DNA of 64,000 nt from contig CAMYIZ010000070.1 of assembly GCA_947258585.1 (NCBI GenBank), forward strand, positions 159,220 to 223,219, given 5' to 3'. Below are positions 52,592 to 61,953 of the stretch, piece after piece; position 1 is the first letter of the stretch; each line of letters opens with the position of its first letter. The notes below the pieces were generated by a model. It had not been told where the DNA came from and ran no database searches. It saw only the letters and a program-made list of their open reading frames with translations. The DNA comes from an uncultured Haliea sp. Lineage in GTDB: Bacteria > Pseudomonadota > Gammaproteobacteria > Pseudomonadales > Halieaceae. Made by a program: the position numbers and the translations under genes.

Positions 52592-52610
52592 CGGCCCGAT
52601 TTCCGGGCCG
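52592..52610 (+). other. Stable hairpin between fecR and the TBDR gene
   Basis: The perfect 7-bp GC stem CGGCCCG/CGGGCCG with a five-base loop lies 18 bases after the fecR stop. No T-run follows, so it is not a classic terminator. It could protect or process the transcript to set different levels of fecR and receptor. Confidence 0.5.
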
Positions 52611-52668
52611 CGGCAATTTCTCCTGATTTATCAGCGGGTTGCAATAACAAGACGGGCAGGGTCCGAGA

Positions 52669-55647
52669 ATGCTTGCCGAGTCCCGGGCGACAAAATACAT
52701 CGCGCAGGGTATCGTTTCGGCATGGCTGGCGATAGCCGCCATTTGTGGCTGGGCGCAGGACGCGCGACAGTCCAGCGCGAACACCTACTTCTTCGACATT
52801 CGCGAGAGCAGTCTGTCCTCGGCACTGCTGCAGTTCAGCCGCCAGAGCGATACTCCCATCGTATTCTCGGATCGGCTCACCCGCCACCTCGCCGCTCCCG
52901 AACTGGTGGGCAATCTGCCGCGGGACACGGCCCTCGCGCAACTGCTGGCCAACAGCGGCCTCAAGTGGCAGCTGGTTGACGAGCGCATCGTCGCTATCTA
53001 CGCCGTCAACTGCGGGGATGGCCCCTGCAACAACCCCGAGCAAACCAGCGCACTGTTTCCGGTCTACGAGCCCGGCATGGAGGAGACCTACGTCTATGGC
53101 AGCAGCCTGACCGGCTCCCGCATCCGCCGCGACCCCAACCGCTTCAGCGCCCCGGTAGATGTGTACGCCCGTTCCGACATTGAGCGCAGCGGGGCCCAGA
53201 CCCTGGGCGAACTGCTCAAGTTTGTACCGGCGGTGATCGGCAATTCCACCAGTACGGCGATATCCAATGGCGGTGACGGCACGGCGACCGTGACCCTGCG
53301 CGGCCTCCCCGCCAGCAACACGCTCATTCTCATCAACGGTCGCCGGGTCGCCAATGACGGGCTCTCCGGTGAGTCCGTGGATCTCAACAGTATTTCCCCT
53401 GCCGCCGTGGAACGCGTGGAAATCCTCAAGGACAGCGCCTCTGCCATCTACGGCTCCGATGCCATAGGCGGCGTGGTGAATGTGATCATGAAGCGGGATT
53501 TTCACGGGGTGCTGGCGGAAACCTATTACGGCGAGAGCAGCCGCGGCGACCTCACCACCACGACCCAGACCCTGCAGTACGGCACCAGTTTCCGCGACGG
53601 CGGCCTGTTCCTGAGCGCCTCCCACTATGAGCAGGAGCCCCTGTTCAGCCGCGACCGCACGGTCTCCCAAAGCGCCGACACCCGGGCCCTGGGGGGCACC
53701 GACCAGCGCTCCAGCGCCACGCCGGATGCCCGCGTGGTGCTGCCCGATGGCCAGAGCCTGATTGCCACCGGCGGAGGCAGCTATCGGCCCACCGGCCCCG
53801 ACGACCTGTTCGACTACCAGGCCTTCACCACGGCCGTCGTGCCCATGCGACGCAGCAGCGTCTACGCCAGCGTGAGCCGCGACCTGACCCCACAGGTCAC
53901 CACCACGCTGGAGGCCAGCTACCTGCAAACCAATGCCCGCGCGACGCTCGCCCCCACGCCCATTTTCACCGGGTTCGAGCAGACTCCGCTGACCGTGGCG
54001 GCGACCAACGCCTACAATGACTTTGGCGTTGATATCACCGATGTTCGCCGCAGATTAGTCGAACTTCCCGCCCGCACCCAGCGCAACGAATCCCAGGTCG
54101 GGCGCATCAGTGGCATTCTCGAAGGACTGTACGCCGACTGGCACTGGGACCTGGGCGTCAACTGGAGTCGCAGCGAGGCCACCGAAACCGTCACTAACCT
54201 GGTGGATGCGGAACGTCTGCGGCAAGCCCTGGGGCCTGCCGATGGCTGCCGCGGCGCAGACATCGATGGTTGCGTTCCAGTGGACATCATGGGGCCGAGG
54301 GGCAGTATCGGTCTGGACCAGGTCGATTACCTGCGCGTGACCGGCGACACCAGCGGTTACTCCTCGCTGTCCAGCGCCACGATCAATTTGAGCAATGCCC
54401 TGTTGAACCTGCCGGCGGGACGCGGCGACCTGGCGCTGGGCGTGGAATTCAGGCACGAGGCCACCGCCAAGCGGCCCGATGCCCGCCTGGCCAGCATCGG
54501 CACCATCGGCGCCACCAACTTTGAAGCCACCCGGGGCAGCCGCAAGATCATCGAACTGTACGCCGAGTCCAGGTTGCCGGTCTGGAACAGCAGCAGCGGC
54601 CACCGCGGTCTCGAACTGGAGGCCGCGATCAGGCATTCGACCTACAGCGACTTCGGCGCCAGTACCAATCCGAAGCTGGGGCTGAAACTGCAGCTGGGGC
54701 CCTCCCTGACCCTGCGCGGCGGCTATGCGCGCGGCTTCCGGGCTCCCAGCCTCAATGAACTCTATGAAGGCACCAAAGAACAGCAGGCCTTCCTCAGCGA
54801 TCCCTGCACCCAGGCTGCGAACCTCGGCGCGTTGCCGGGCTGCACGCAGCTCGCGGACCCCAGCCGCAACCAGTTCCTGACGGTCAAGGGCGGCAATCCA
54901 GACCTGGAGGCCGAAACCTCCGATTCCCTCAGCGCAGGACTGGTCTGGATCCCGGTGCGGGTCCCCGGGCTGCGCTTGACCGCCGACTACTGGGAGATCA
55001 AGCAGGACGATGTGGTGTCGTCCAGCGCCCAGTTCATCGTCGACCAGAACGCCCGCAACGGCCGCTTCGCCGACCGGGTCAACCGGGACGGGCTGGGCAA
55101 CCTGGTGCGGGTAGAGGCCAACAACATCAATATCGGCAAGCGCCGTATACGCGGGGCCGACCTGGGCCTGTCCTACCACTTCCCCGACCAACCCTGGGGG
55201 CAGCTGTCGATTACCGGCAGCGGCGCCTGGATTCGCGAATACCTGGCCCAGCCGGACCCCGACGCGGCCGCCGTCGACCTGGTCGGCACTTTCCTGGACG
55301 AGGCCTCGGAGGGGCTGGGAGGCATCCCCCGGTGGAAGAGTCAGCTCGGCATGCGCTGGAAACGGGAGCGCTGGGAGGCAAGTTACGAGATCCAGCATGT
55401 CAGCGCCATGCGGGAAACCCTCCCCGGCAGCAGCCAGCAGCGCACCATCAGCGACTGGACCGTGCACGACCTGCAGCTCAGCTACGTTTTCGACCTGTGG
55501 GCCGGGCTGCGCCTGACCATGGGCGTGGACAACGCCCTCGACGAGCCGGCCCCTTTGGCGGCATCAGCGTTTAACGATAACATTGACGCCCGAACCCACG
55601 ACCTCAGGGGCCGCTTCTGGTACACCCGTATCAGCCAGCGCTTCTGA
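52669..55647 (+). CDS. TonB-dependent receptor with N-terminal STN signalling domain (FecA-like transducer)
   Basis: A 992-residue receptor: a signal peptide, an STN domain (about residues 40-110: YFFDIRESSLSSALLQFSRQ, then SDTPIVFSDRL), a TonB box near EETYVYGSSLTGSRI, a plug with VERVEILKDSASAIYGSDAI, a long barrel, and the terminal RISQRF. The STN domain, unlike in the other three receptors of the window, makes it a transducer that passes a ligand signal to the FecR protein encoded upstream. The ligand is not a known siderophore pattern; the plug resembles receptors for carbohydrates or organic compounds. Confidence 0.93.
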   Translation: MLAESRATKYIAQGIVSAWLAIAAICGWAQDARQSSANTYFFDIRESSLSSALLQFSRQSDTPIVFSDRLTRHLAAPELVGNLPRDTALAQLLANSGLKWQLVDERIVAIYAVNCGDGPCNNPEQTSALFPVYEPGMEETYVYGSSLTGSRIRRDPNRFSAPVDVYARSDIERSGAQTLGELLKFVPAVIGNSTSTAISNGGDGTATVTLRGLPASNTLILINGRRVANDGLSGESVDLNSISPAAVERVEILKDSASAIYGSDAIGGVVNVIMKRDFHGVLAETYYGESSRGDLTTTTQTLQYGTSFRDGGLFLSASHYEQEPLFSRDRTVSQSADTRALGGTDQRSSATPDARVVLPDGQSLIATGGGSYRPTGPDDLFDYQAFTTAVVPMRRSSVYASVSRDLTPQVTTTLEASYLQTNARATLAPTPIFTGFEQTPLTVAATNAYNDFGVDITDVRRRLVELPARTQRNESQVGRISGILEGLYADWHWDLGVNWSRSEATETVTNLVDAERLRQALGPADGCRGADIDGCVPVDIMGPRGSIGLDQVDYLRVTGDTSGYSSLSSATINLSNALLNLPAGRGDLALGVEFRHEATAKRPDARLASIGTIGATNFEATRGSRKIIELYAESRLPVWNSSSGHRGLELEAAIRHSTYSDFGASTNPKLGLKLQLGPSLTLRGGYARGFRAPSLNELYEGTKEQQAFLSDPCTQAANLGALPGCTQLADPSRNQFLTVKGGNPDLEAETSDSLSAGLVWIPVRVPGLRLTADYWEIKQDDVVSSSAQFIVDQNARNGRFADRVNRDGLGNLVRVEANNINIGKRRIRGADLGLSYHFPDQPWGQLSITGSGAWIREYLAQPDPDAAAVDLVGTFLDEASEGLGGIPRWKSQLGMRWKRERWEASYEIQHVSAMRETLPGSSQQRTISDWTVHDLQLSYVFDLWAGLRLTMGVDNALDEPAPLAASAFNDNIDARTHDLRGRFWYTRISQRF

Positions 55648-55650
55648 CCC

Positions 55651-56130
55651 ATGGAGCCCAACCCCATGCGCCACCCCCTCCTCGTCCCGGTCCTGCTCAG
55701 CGCAGCCTGCATCGCGGCCCCGCTCATCGCGGCAGACAGCTTCCCCGGCGTGGAAAAACTGATGTCAGCGGAGCAGTTCGAGGCGGCGGGCCTGCACAAG
55801 CTGACCCCGGCGGAGCGGCAGGCCCTGGACCGCTGGCTGGTCAGCTACACCGCGGAAGAAGCGCCGGCAATGCTGCGCAGCAACCCGGAGGTGCGCGCGG
55901 CGGAGGAATCGATCCGCATTGAGGCCCGCATCAACCCTCCCTTCGAAGGCTGGTCCGGGGAAACCCTGTTCTACCTCGACAATGGCCAGGTCTGGCGCCA
56001 GCGTCTCCGGGGGCGCTACTTCCATCGCGGGGATGACACCGCCGTGGTCATCGAAAAGAACCTGTTGGGCTTCTACAAAATGACCGTGGTGGCCTCCGGC
56101 AAATCCATCGGCGTGACCCGTCTCAAGTAG
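55651..56130 (+). CDS. Small periplasmic protein of unknown function
   Basis: A 159-residue protein with a signal peptide (LLVPVLLSAACIAAPLIAAD) that starts just three bases after the receptor stop. The mature part has an alpha-helical start (FEAAGLHKLTPAERQALDRW) and a beta-rich end (GWSGETLFYLDNGQVWRQRL and GFYKMTVVASGKSIGVTRL). No known family is certain. Position suggests a role with the receptor, for example ligand capture or a co-receptor. Confidence 0.75.
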   Translation: MEPNPMRHPLLVPVLLSAACIAAPLIAADSFPGVEKLMSAEQFEAAGLHKLTPAERQALDRWLVSYTAEEAPAMLRSNPEVRAAEESIRIEARINPPFEGWSGETLFYLDNGQVWRQRLRGRYFHRGDDTAVVIEKNLLGFYKMTVVASGKSIGVTRLK

Positions 56131-56230
56131 CCTCCGGCTGCGATTTCATTCCCGGGCCCCGGAGGCTCGGGAGAATTCCGGTAATTTGCCGGGTTCCCTC
56201 GTGATTACGTGAATTTGTCACAAATCCACG

Positions 56231-56239
56231 GGGGAACTT
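56231..56239 (+). promoter_or_regulatory. GGGGAACTT element upstream of the large TBDR gene
   Basis: GGGGAACTT (56231-56239) lies about 90 bases before the ATG and shares GGGAACTTnGA with the fecR promoter (51487-51497). A TCTGA (56253-56257) and a TCTAA (56263-56267) lie 13 and 23 bases downstream, neither at ideal spacing, so this is a tentative ECF site. The rest of the 200-base gap 56131-56330 shows an inverted repeat CCTCCGG/CCGGAGG (56131-56137, 56159-56165) without a T-run. Confidence 0.35.
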
Positions 56240-56330
56240 TGAGGCCCCACCCTCTGAATTCGTCTAATGTTCGTCTCCAGTGGCATCGGCCACAGGAAAA
56301 CATACTTACATAGAGTACAGGGGTATTAAT

Positions 56331-59204
56331 ATGTTGAGGAAAAATCGTCTGACCATGGCAGTCTCGGCTGCTCTGGGCATGGGCGCCGCGGCTGTCCTGC
56401 CGCAGGTTGCCAGCGCCCAGGAACAGCTGCTGATCGAGGAAGTGATCGTTACCGGTTCCCGGATCCAGAAAGCCAACCTGGTATCCGCCAGCCCGGTCAC
56501 CCAGGTTGACGCCGAAGACTTCAAATTCCAGGGTACCGTCCGGGTCGAAGACCTGATGAAGAACCTGCCACAGGTGTACTCCAACCAGAACTCATCAACC
56601 TCCAACGGCGCTACCGGTACCGCGACCCTGAACCTCCGCAACCTCGGTGACGAGCGGACCCTGGTGCTGGTCAACGGCCGTCGCCTGCCCGCAGGCTCAC
56701 CGCTGCAGGGCGGCATCGGCGCTGATATCAACCAGATCCCCGCCTCGCTGATCCAGCGCGTGGAAGTACTGACCGGTGGTGCATCCGCTACCTACGGTTC
56801 CGACGCGGTAGCCGGCGTAGTCAACTTCATCATGGTGGACGATTTCGAAGGCGTCCAGTTCGACTACCAGTTTAGCCAGTACCAGCACGACAACGACAAC
56901 GGCCGCATCCAGGAAATCGTCGGCGGAACCGGCTTCCCCTTCCCCGACGGCAGCGATACCGGCGGCGACATCCAGAGCTGGTCGCTGATCATGGGTGGCA
57001 ATTTCGACAACGGCCGCGGTAACGTCACGGCCTACGCCACCTACCGCGAGATCGACGCGGTGCTGCAGAGCGAGCGCGACTACAGTGCCTGCGCCCTGAA
57101 CAACACCGGTGACGGCTGCTTCGGTTCCGGCACCAGCGCCGCGGGGACATTCATTCCCGGCGACGGCAGCCAGGGCGTATACCGGGTCTCCGGCAACCAG
57201 CTGGTAACCCCCACCGAAGTCTACAACTACGGTCCGCTGAACTACTACCAGCGTCCTGACGAGCGCTACACCGCCGGCGCCTTCGGCCGCTACCAGATCA
57301 ACGAGCACGTAGAGACCTATACCGAACTGATGTTCATGGACAACCAGACCAACGCGCAGATCGCGCCGTCCGGCTCCTTCTTCCTCAGCGTCCCCATCGC
57401 CTGTGACAACCCGCTGCTGTCCGACCAGCAGGTCGGCGCCATCTGCGGTGACTACGGCCTCGGTATGGATGACACCCAGACTGTCACCATTGGCCGCCGT
57501 AACGTCGAGGGTGGGCCCCGGAACCAGGACCTGCGCCACACCTCCTTCCGCGGTGTGCTCGGCTTCCGCGGCGACATCAACGAAACCTGGCGCTATGACA
57601 TTTCGGGCCTGTACTCCGAAGTGAGCATGGAAAACACCTACAACAACGATCTGTCCAACGCCAAGATCATCAAGGCCCTGGACGCCGTTGAAGATCCCGA
57701 CACCGGCGAGATCGTCTGTGCCTCTGTTCTCGACGGCACCGACCCCAACTGCGCACCCTGGAACATCTGGACCGAGGGCGGCGTCAGCTCCGCGGCGACC
57801 GATTACCTGTCGCTGCCGCTGTTCGCCCGCGGCGTCACCACCCAGAAGGTATTCAACGGCTTTATCGCCGGTAGCCTCGGGGACTACGGGGTCAAGCTGC
57901 CTTCCGCCAGCAACGGCGTCGAGGTGGTTATCGGTGCGGAATACCGCAAAGAGACGCTGGACTTCAACCCGGATGAAGGCTTCCGTCTCGGCCTGGGTGC
58001 GGGCCAGGGCGGCGCTACCGTTGCCGTTCAGGGCGCCTACGACGTCAATGAATTCTTCTTCGAGACCAGCGTCCCGCTGGTGGAAGGCGCCGCCTACGCC
58101 GAGGAAGTGACTCTTGATCTCGGCTACCGCTACTCCGACTACTCCACCGACGTGACCACGGACACCTACGGTATCCGCGCCGGCTGGGCCATCAACCAGG
58201 ACGTCAAGCTGCGCGCCAGCTTCCAGCGTGCCGTACGTGCAGCAAACCTCCGCGAGCTGTTCCGGCCCCAGGGCCTGAACCTGTTCGACATGGATGCGGA
58301 CCCCTGTGGTGGTCCGACCCCGGAGCGCAGCTTTGAAGATTGCGCTCGTACCGGTGTCACCGCGGCACAGTACGGCAACATCCTCAACTCCTTCGCGGGC
58401 CAGTACAATCAACTCGAGGGCGGCAACACCGAGCTGCAGCCGGAAGAGTCCGATACCTACTCCGTGGGCTTTATCTGGTCGCCGGAATTCGTTGAGGGCC
58501 TGGTCCTGAGCGTCGACTACTACACCATCGAAATCGAGAAAGGCATCGACAACCTGGGCGCAGAGTTCACTCTCAACCAGTGCCTGGACGGCAACGACTC
58601 TCAGTGCGAGAAGATTCGCCGCGGCCCCCTGGGTGACCTGTGGATCGGTTCCGATGTGAACGTCAGCGGTAGGGTATCTGCCCTGCTCGACAACCTCGCC
58701 ATCGAGGAAGTCAAGGGCTGGGACATCATCGCTGATTACGACGTAAGCATCGGTGACATGGGTACCCTGGCGTTCAACAACACCATGTCGATCATCGACA
58801 CCTGGGACCAGCAGGAGCTCGAAGGTGCACCGGTTGTGGATTGCAAAGGTAACTGGGGCGGCGAGTGTGGCTACCCCACGCCCGATTTCCGCAACAACCT
58901 GCGCGCTACCTGGATGACTCCCTGGGACGTCACCGTGAGCGGCTACTGGCGCCACATCAGCTCGATTACCGACCTCAACGGCAACCTGAACCTGCCCTCG
59001 GTCAACTACTTTGACCTCGCCGGTTCCTGGGACGTCATGGACGGCGCCTCGATCCGTCTGGGCGTGAACAACGTCTTTGACAAAGAGCCGCCGATCGCTG
59101 GTAACGCTGCTGGACCGTCCATCAACGGTAACGGCAACGTGTTCCCCGGCATGTACGACGCACTGGGTCGCTACATGTTCGTGGGCGTCAGCGTCAGCTT
59201 CTAA
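56331..59204 (+). CDS. Large TonB-dependent receptor (no STN domain)
   Basis: A 957-residue receptor with a signal peptide (residues 1-30, ending VASAQ), TonB box IEEVIVTGSRIQ, plug RVEVLTGGASATYGSDAVAG and a barrel ending FVGVSVSF. The preceding ATGs are weaker; the start at 56331 has a GGGG-rich stretch upstream. This receptor type (TGGASATYGSDAVAGVVNFI) is often found in marine bacteria and taken as importing glycans, peptides or other organic compounds. It is followed by a strong terminator, so its mRNA is monocistronic. The codon use is notably biased toward frequent codons (AAC, GAC, CTG), consistent with high expression. Confidence 0.92.
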   Translation: MLRKNRLTMAVSAALGMGAAAVLPQVASAQEQLLIEEVIVTGSRIQKANLVSASPVTQVDAEDFKFQGTVRVEDLMKNLPQVYSNQNSSTSNGATGTATLNLRNLGDERTLVLVNGRRLPAGSPLQGGIGADINQIPASLIQRVEVLTGGASATYGSDAVAGVVNFIMVDDFEGVQFDYQFSQYQHDNDNGRIQEIVGGTGFPFPDGSDTGGDIQSWSLIMGGNFDNGRGNVTAYATYREIDAVLQSERDYSACALNNTGDGCFGSGTSAAGTFIPGDGSQGVYRVSGNQLVTPTEVYNYGPLNYYQRPDERYTAGAFGRYQINEHVETYTELMFMDNQTNAQIAPSGSFFLSVPIACDNPLLSDQQVGAICGDYGLGMDDTQTVTIGRRNVEGGPRNQDLRHTSFRGVLGFRGDINETWRYDISGLYSEVSMENTYNNDLSNAKIIKALDAVEDPDTGEIVCASVLDGTDPNCAPWNIWTEGGVSSAATDYLSLPLFARGVTTQKVFNGFIAGSLGDYGVKLPSASNGVEVVIGAEYRKETLDFNPDEGFRLGLGAGQGGATVAVQGAYDVNEFFFETSVPLVEGAAYAEEVTLDLGYRYSDYSTDVTTDTYGIRAGWAINQDVKLRASFQRAVRAANLRELFRPQGLNLFDMDADPCGGPTPERSFEDCARTGVTAAQYGNILNSFAGQYNQLEGGNTELQPEESDTYSVGFIWSPEFVEGLVLSVDYYTIEIEKGIDNLGAEFTLNQCLDGNDSQCEKIRRGPLGDLWIGSDVNVSGRVSALLDNLAIEEVKGWDIIADYDVSIGDMGTLAFNNTMSIIDTWDQQELEGAPVVDCKGNWGGECGYPTPDFRNNLRATWMTPWDVTVSGYWRHISSITDLNGNLNLPSVNYFDLAGSWDVMDGASIRLGVNNVFDKEPPIAGNAAGPSINGNGNVFPGMYDALGRYMFVGVSVSF

Positions 59205-59256
59205 GTCCGACGTCGAGTGCAGTCCGCCCTGCGGGCTGCACTTGTTGGATGCAGAT

Positions 59257-59284
59257 AACCCGGCTACCCTGCCGGGTTTTTTTT
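59257..59284 (+). terminator. Intrinsic terminator after the large TBDR gene
   Basis: The stem AACCCGGC/GCCGGGTT (59257-59264 and 59271-59278) with a six-base loop runs into eight T (59277-59284). It is a strong intrinsic terminator. Confidence 0.93.
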
Positions 59285-59362
59285 GACCGGGGCACAGGCT
59301 TTGCCCGGGTTTGACCTTTACCCCGGAGCGGAGGAAACTGCTTTGGCAACTGAGGAGAATGT

Positions 59363-59653
59363 ATGAAAACTATCATGACAACACTGGCGGCCAGCGCCCT
59401 GTTCGCCCTGCTCGCGGGCTGCGCCGGAACCACCGGTTCGGACAGCAGCGCCGGTACAGCCGGGAGCGATTCGCAGGCGCTCGCCAGCAGTGAAGGCGTT
59501 ACCTGCAAAACCGTGATCAAGACCGGCACCCGTCTGGGCACCCGCGTCTGCAAGAAAGACGAAGTGTGGGCCCGGGAAGCGGGGGACAGCCGCGACGCGA
59601 TCAACGATATCCAGCGCAACAGCGCCCAGAGTGCAGGCCCTGCGGGCGGTTAG
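59363..59653 (+). CDS. Small lipoprotein
   Basis: A 96-residue lipoprotein: signal peptide with lipobox LLAGC (Cys 20), a Ser/Gly-rich linker, and a mature core CKTVIKTGTRLGTRVCKKDE with two Cys that could form a disulfide. The ATG has GAGGAG seven bases upstream. The core matches a family of small proteins found in proteobacteria whose function is unknown. It lies after the large TBDR gene and is convergent with the methyltransferase. Confidence 0.8.
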   Translation: MKTIMTTLAASALFALLAGCAGTTGSDSSAGTAGSDSQALASSEGVTCKTVIKTGTRLGTRVCKKDEVWAREAGDSRDAINDIQRNSAQSAGPAGG

Positions 59654-59683
59654 TACCGGCCATTGCAGCCCGCTACTGCGGGC

Positions 59684-60652
59684 TCAATCCCGCGCCAGTA
59701 CCAGCGTCCATGCGGCAGGCAGGGTACTCCCCGTCACCGCCAGCTGGTCGCGCTGCACCAGCCTGAAACCCCGGGCCAGTACCCGCTCGGCAAGCGTATC
59801 CAGGGTCGATTGGTTCCAGGCCGCATCCAGCATGCTTTGCATGCGCCCGCGGTAGGCTCCAAGCTCGGCCCCCAAACCGGCGAGCCACTGCAGGATGTCG
59901 TCGGGCTCGTAGGCCGACATCCGCCGGTACATGTGGGCGATATCCTGGTACAGCTGCTGCAGCAAGCCGCCCGCGGCAGTGGGGCCGCGATCGCGCAGCA
60001 ACTGCTCCAGTCCCCGCACCGCCGGGGTAAAAGCACGCTCCGCCGCCCGGAATTCGTCGGGTGAGCACTCGCCCCGATTGAGGGCGAAGCCGGCGGCGAA
60101 AGCCTCCCGCGCCAGGCCCAGGATGTTCAGCGACTGCAGCGCGTTCACGGTATCCCGGTTGGATTCACACTCGCGGTAAATGGCACCCTCGTGAACGTGG
60201 ACCAGCAGCGCCAGCACCCCACCCGGCGCGAGCAGCCCGGCAGCTTCCTCAAGTGCAGTTGTACCCGCGTATTCGAGCCCGAACTGGCTGACCACCAAAT
60301 CGAAACTGGCCGCCGCCAGGGGCGGGTGCGCGGCGTCCGCGACCACACAGGGGCAGCCCGGGTAACGCCGCTGCAGATCGAGCAGCGCACTCAGGGAAAA
60401 GTCGCTGCAATGAACGCGCAGCTCCGGGACCAGGCGGCGGGCGTGACCGGTCACCGCGCCATTGCCGCAGGCGAGGTCCAGTATCGCCGGCTCCGCGCGC
60501 GCAGCCAGTTCACGGCGAAAGAACTCCTCCCAGAACCGGGCCAGGACCGGTTCCTGCGCCCCGCCCTCCTGGTGCGCCGCATTCTCGTGGGTACCGCGCC
60601 AGTAGGTATCCCAGAAGCCCGCTGAATGTAGCCCCGCCTCCGGACCGCTCAC
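59684..60652 (-). CDS. Class I SAM-dependent methyltransferase
   Basis: A 322-residue methyltransferase with motif I ILDLACGNGAVTGHARRL, VHCSDFSLSALLDL (motif II) and FDLVVSQFGLEYAG (motif III-IV). The second half is helical and unlike common named families. The substrate is unknown. Its ATG overlaps the stop of the TPR-hydroxylase gene (ATGA at 60649-60652), so the two are translated together and probably act on the same target. Confidence 0.85.
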   Translation of the reverse strand: MSGPEAGLHSAGFWDTYWRGTHENAAHQEGGAQEPVLARFWEEFFRRELAARAEPAILDLACGNGAVTGHARRLVPELRVHCSDFSLSALLDLQRRYPGCPCVVADAAHPPLAAASFDLVVSQFGLEYAGTTALEEAAGLLAPGGVLALLVHVHEGAIYRECESNRDTVNALQSLNILGLAREAFAAGFALNRGECSPDEFRAAERAFTPAVRGLEQLLRDRGPTAAGGLLQQLYQDIAHMYRRMSAYEPDDILQWLAGLGAELGAYRGRMQSMLDAAWNQSTLDTLAERVLARGFRLVQRDQLAVTGSTLPAAWTLVLARD

Positions 60653-61803
60653 GATGCCTGGTACGTCTTGACGGCCCGCAGCATGGTCGAGACCCAGTGT
60701 CGTTCGCTGTCGCTGAGCTCGGGCCGCCAGATATCAAACAGCAATACCACCCGCGCCTCCCGGCTCTGGTTCCAGGCCTCGTGTTCCATGCTGTCATCGA
60801 ATATCAGCAGTTCGCCCTCCCGCCAGGACCTGCTGTCGTTACCGACACGGAGTTCCCCGCAGTTCTGCGGGACCAGCAGCGGCAGGTGACAGATCAGGCG
60901 GCTGTTCACGGCGCCGTGATGGGGTTCGATCCGCGCCCCGGGCGCCAGCTTGGAAAACAGTACCGAGGGCATTTGCCCGGGAATCAGGCACAGCGGCACC
61001 TCGGCCAGTGCCGCCATGGTGCGGGGGCAGCGGCTGGCGACCTCCTCCACCAGGCTACCCTCGCGCCACAGGTAACAGGCGCTCCAGTCCATGCTGTCGA
61101 AATTGCGGCTGGCATTCAGGCGGGGGCGGCTGGCGTCGGACTCCAGATAGGGTTCGAACTGCTCCGGCCCTGACATCAGGCCCAAAAGTTCCTCGCGGAT
61201 CGCGTCGGTCTGTGCCTCCAGTCCCGCCGCCCAGGAAAACTCGCTGCGCTCATAGAAGGCCCGCTGGGGCAGGCCGGGGAAATAGTAGCGGGTCGGCTGC
61301 TGCAACTGTACCGGCACCTTGCCGCAGGCAATATCCAGCGACTCGGCGAAACGGGGATTGTCGCGGCGCGTAAAGCCGGCGGCCTCCATTTCCTCCAGCA
61401 GATAGTTCTCGTAGTGCGCCGCCCAGCGATCGCAAACCTCCCGGGCCCGATTTACCCCCTGGGCGACATCCGGCGGTACCTGTTGCATGCCAGCGGCGAC
61501 CCGCAGCGCTGCCTGGTAGAAGCCGAGGGCAATCCTCGGCTGATCCATGCGGTCCAGATGGTCTGCCTTGAACAGCAGTGCGCGGATATTGCGCGGCTCC
61601 AGCGCCAGGGCCTGGTCGACCGCCGCCAGGGCGTCCTCTGGCCGCTCCAGGTTGACCCGGGCGAAGGCGAGTGCAAGCCAGGTGGCGGCGGCAACCGGGC
61701 CGCTCTCGACCAGCCGTTGCAGGCGCTGTTCCGCCTCCTCCGCCCTGCCGGCGCGCAGCGCCGCCAGGGCCTCCTGCAGGCCCTGCGCACTGTCGCTACT
61801 CAT
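60649..61803 (-). CDS. TPR-aspartyl/asparaginyl beta-hydroxylase family protein
   Basis: A 384-residue protein with N-terminal TPR repeats (GLQEALAALRAGRAEEAEQR, RNIRALLFKADHLDRM) and a C-terminal 2-oxoglutarate/Fe(II) dioxygenase of the AspH type. The metal-binding His lies in PHHGAVNSRLICHLPL and a second in DSMEHEAWNQS, with the typical IFDDSMEHE end. It hydroxylates aspartate or asparagine in proteins or peptides, but in bacteria these enzymes also act on small peptides or lipids. It sits upstream of a coupled methyltransferase and near the large TBDR, so a modification system is possible. Confidence 0.88.
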   Translation of the reverse strand: MSSDSAQGLQEALAALRAGRAEEAEQRLQRLVESGPVAAATWLALAFARVNLERPEDALAAVDQALALEPRNIRALLFKADHLDRMDQPRIALGFYQAALRVAAGMQQVPPDVAQGVNRAREVCDRWAAHYENYLLEEMEAAGFTRRDNPRFAESLDIACGKVPVQLQQPTRYYFPGLPQRAFYERSEFSWAAGLEAQTDAIREELLGLMSGPEQFEPYLESDASRPRLNASRNFDSMDWSACYLWREGSLVEEVASRCPRTMAALAEVPLCLIPGQMPSVLFSKLAPGARIEPHHGAVNSRLICHLPLLVPQNCGELRVGNDSRSWREGELLIFDDSMEHEAWNQSREARVVLLFDIWRPELSDSERHWVSTMLRAVKTYQAS

Positions 61804-61953
61804 TGATGGTTTCCCCCCGGTAGGCAGTCGCCAGGGTGGAAAAGGGTCAGGCGCGCTAGCTGGCTCGGCATCTGGTGATCCAATTGAAAATGCAGGTCTC
61901 GAAGCTGCCAATGGTACCAGAATCAAAGTGCGGTTGGCCCCGCGGGGCAGGCG

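Noticed and set aside
52399..55467. Long antisense frames (509 and 470 codons) within the STN receptor region
   Set aside because: The receptor reading is supported from signal peptide to terminal Phe; the opposite frames only reflect high GC at third positions.
56697..58955. A 752-codon open frame antisense to the large TBDR gene
   Set aside because: The plus-strand frame has clear receptor motifs; the antisense frame is a GC-skew artefact with no recognisable domain, repeated Val/Gly/Asp runs and no ribosome site.
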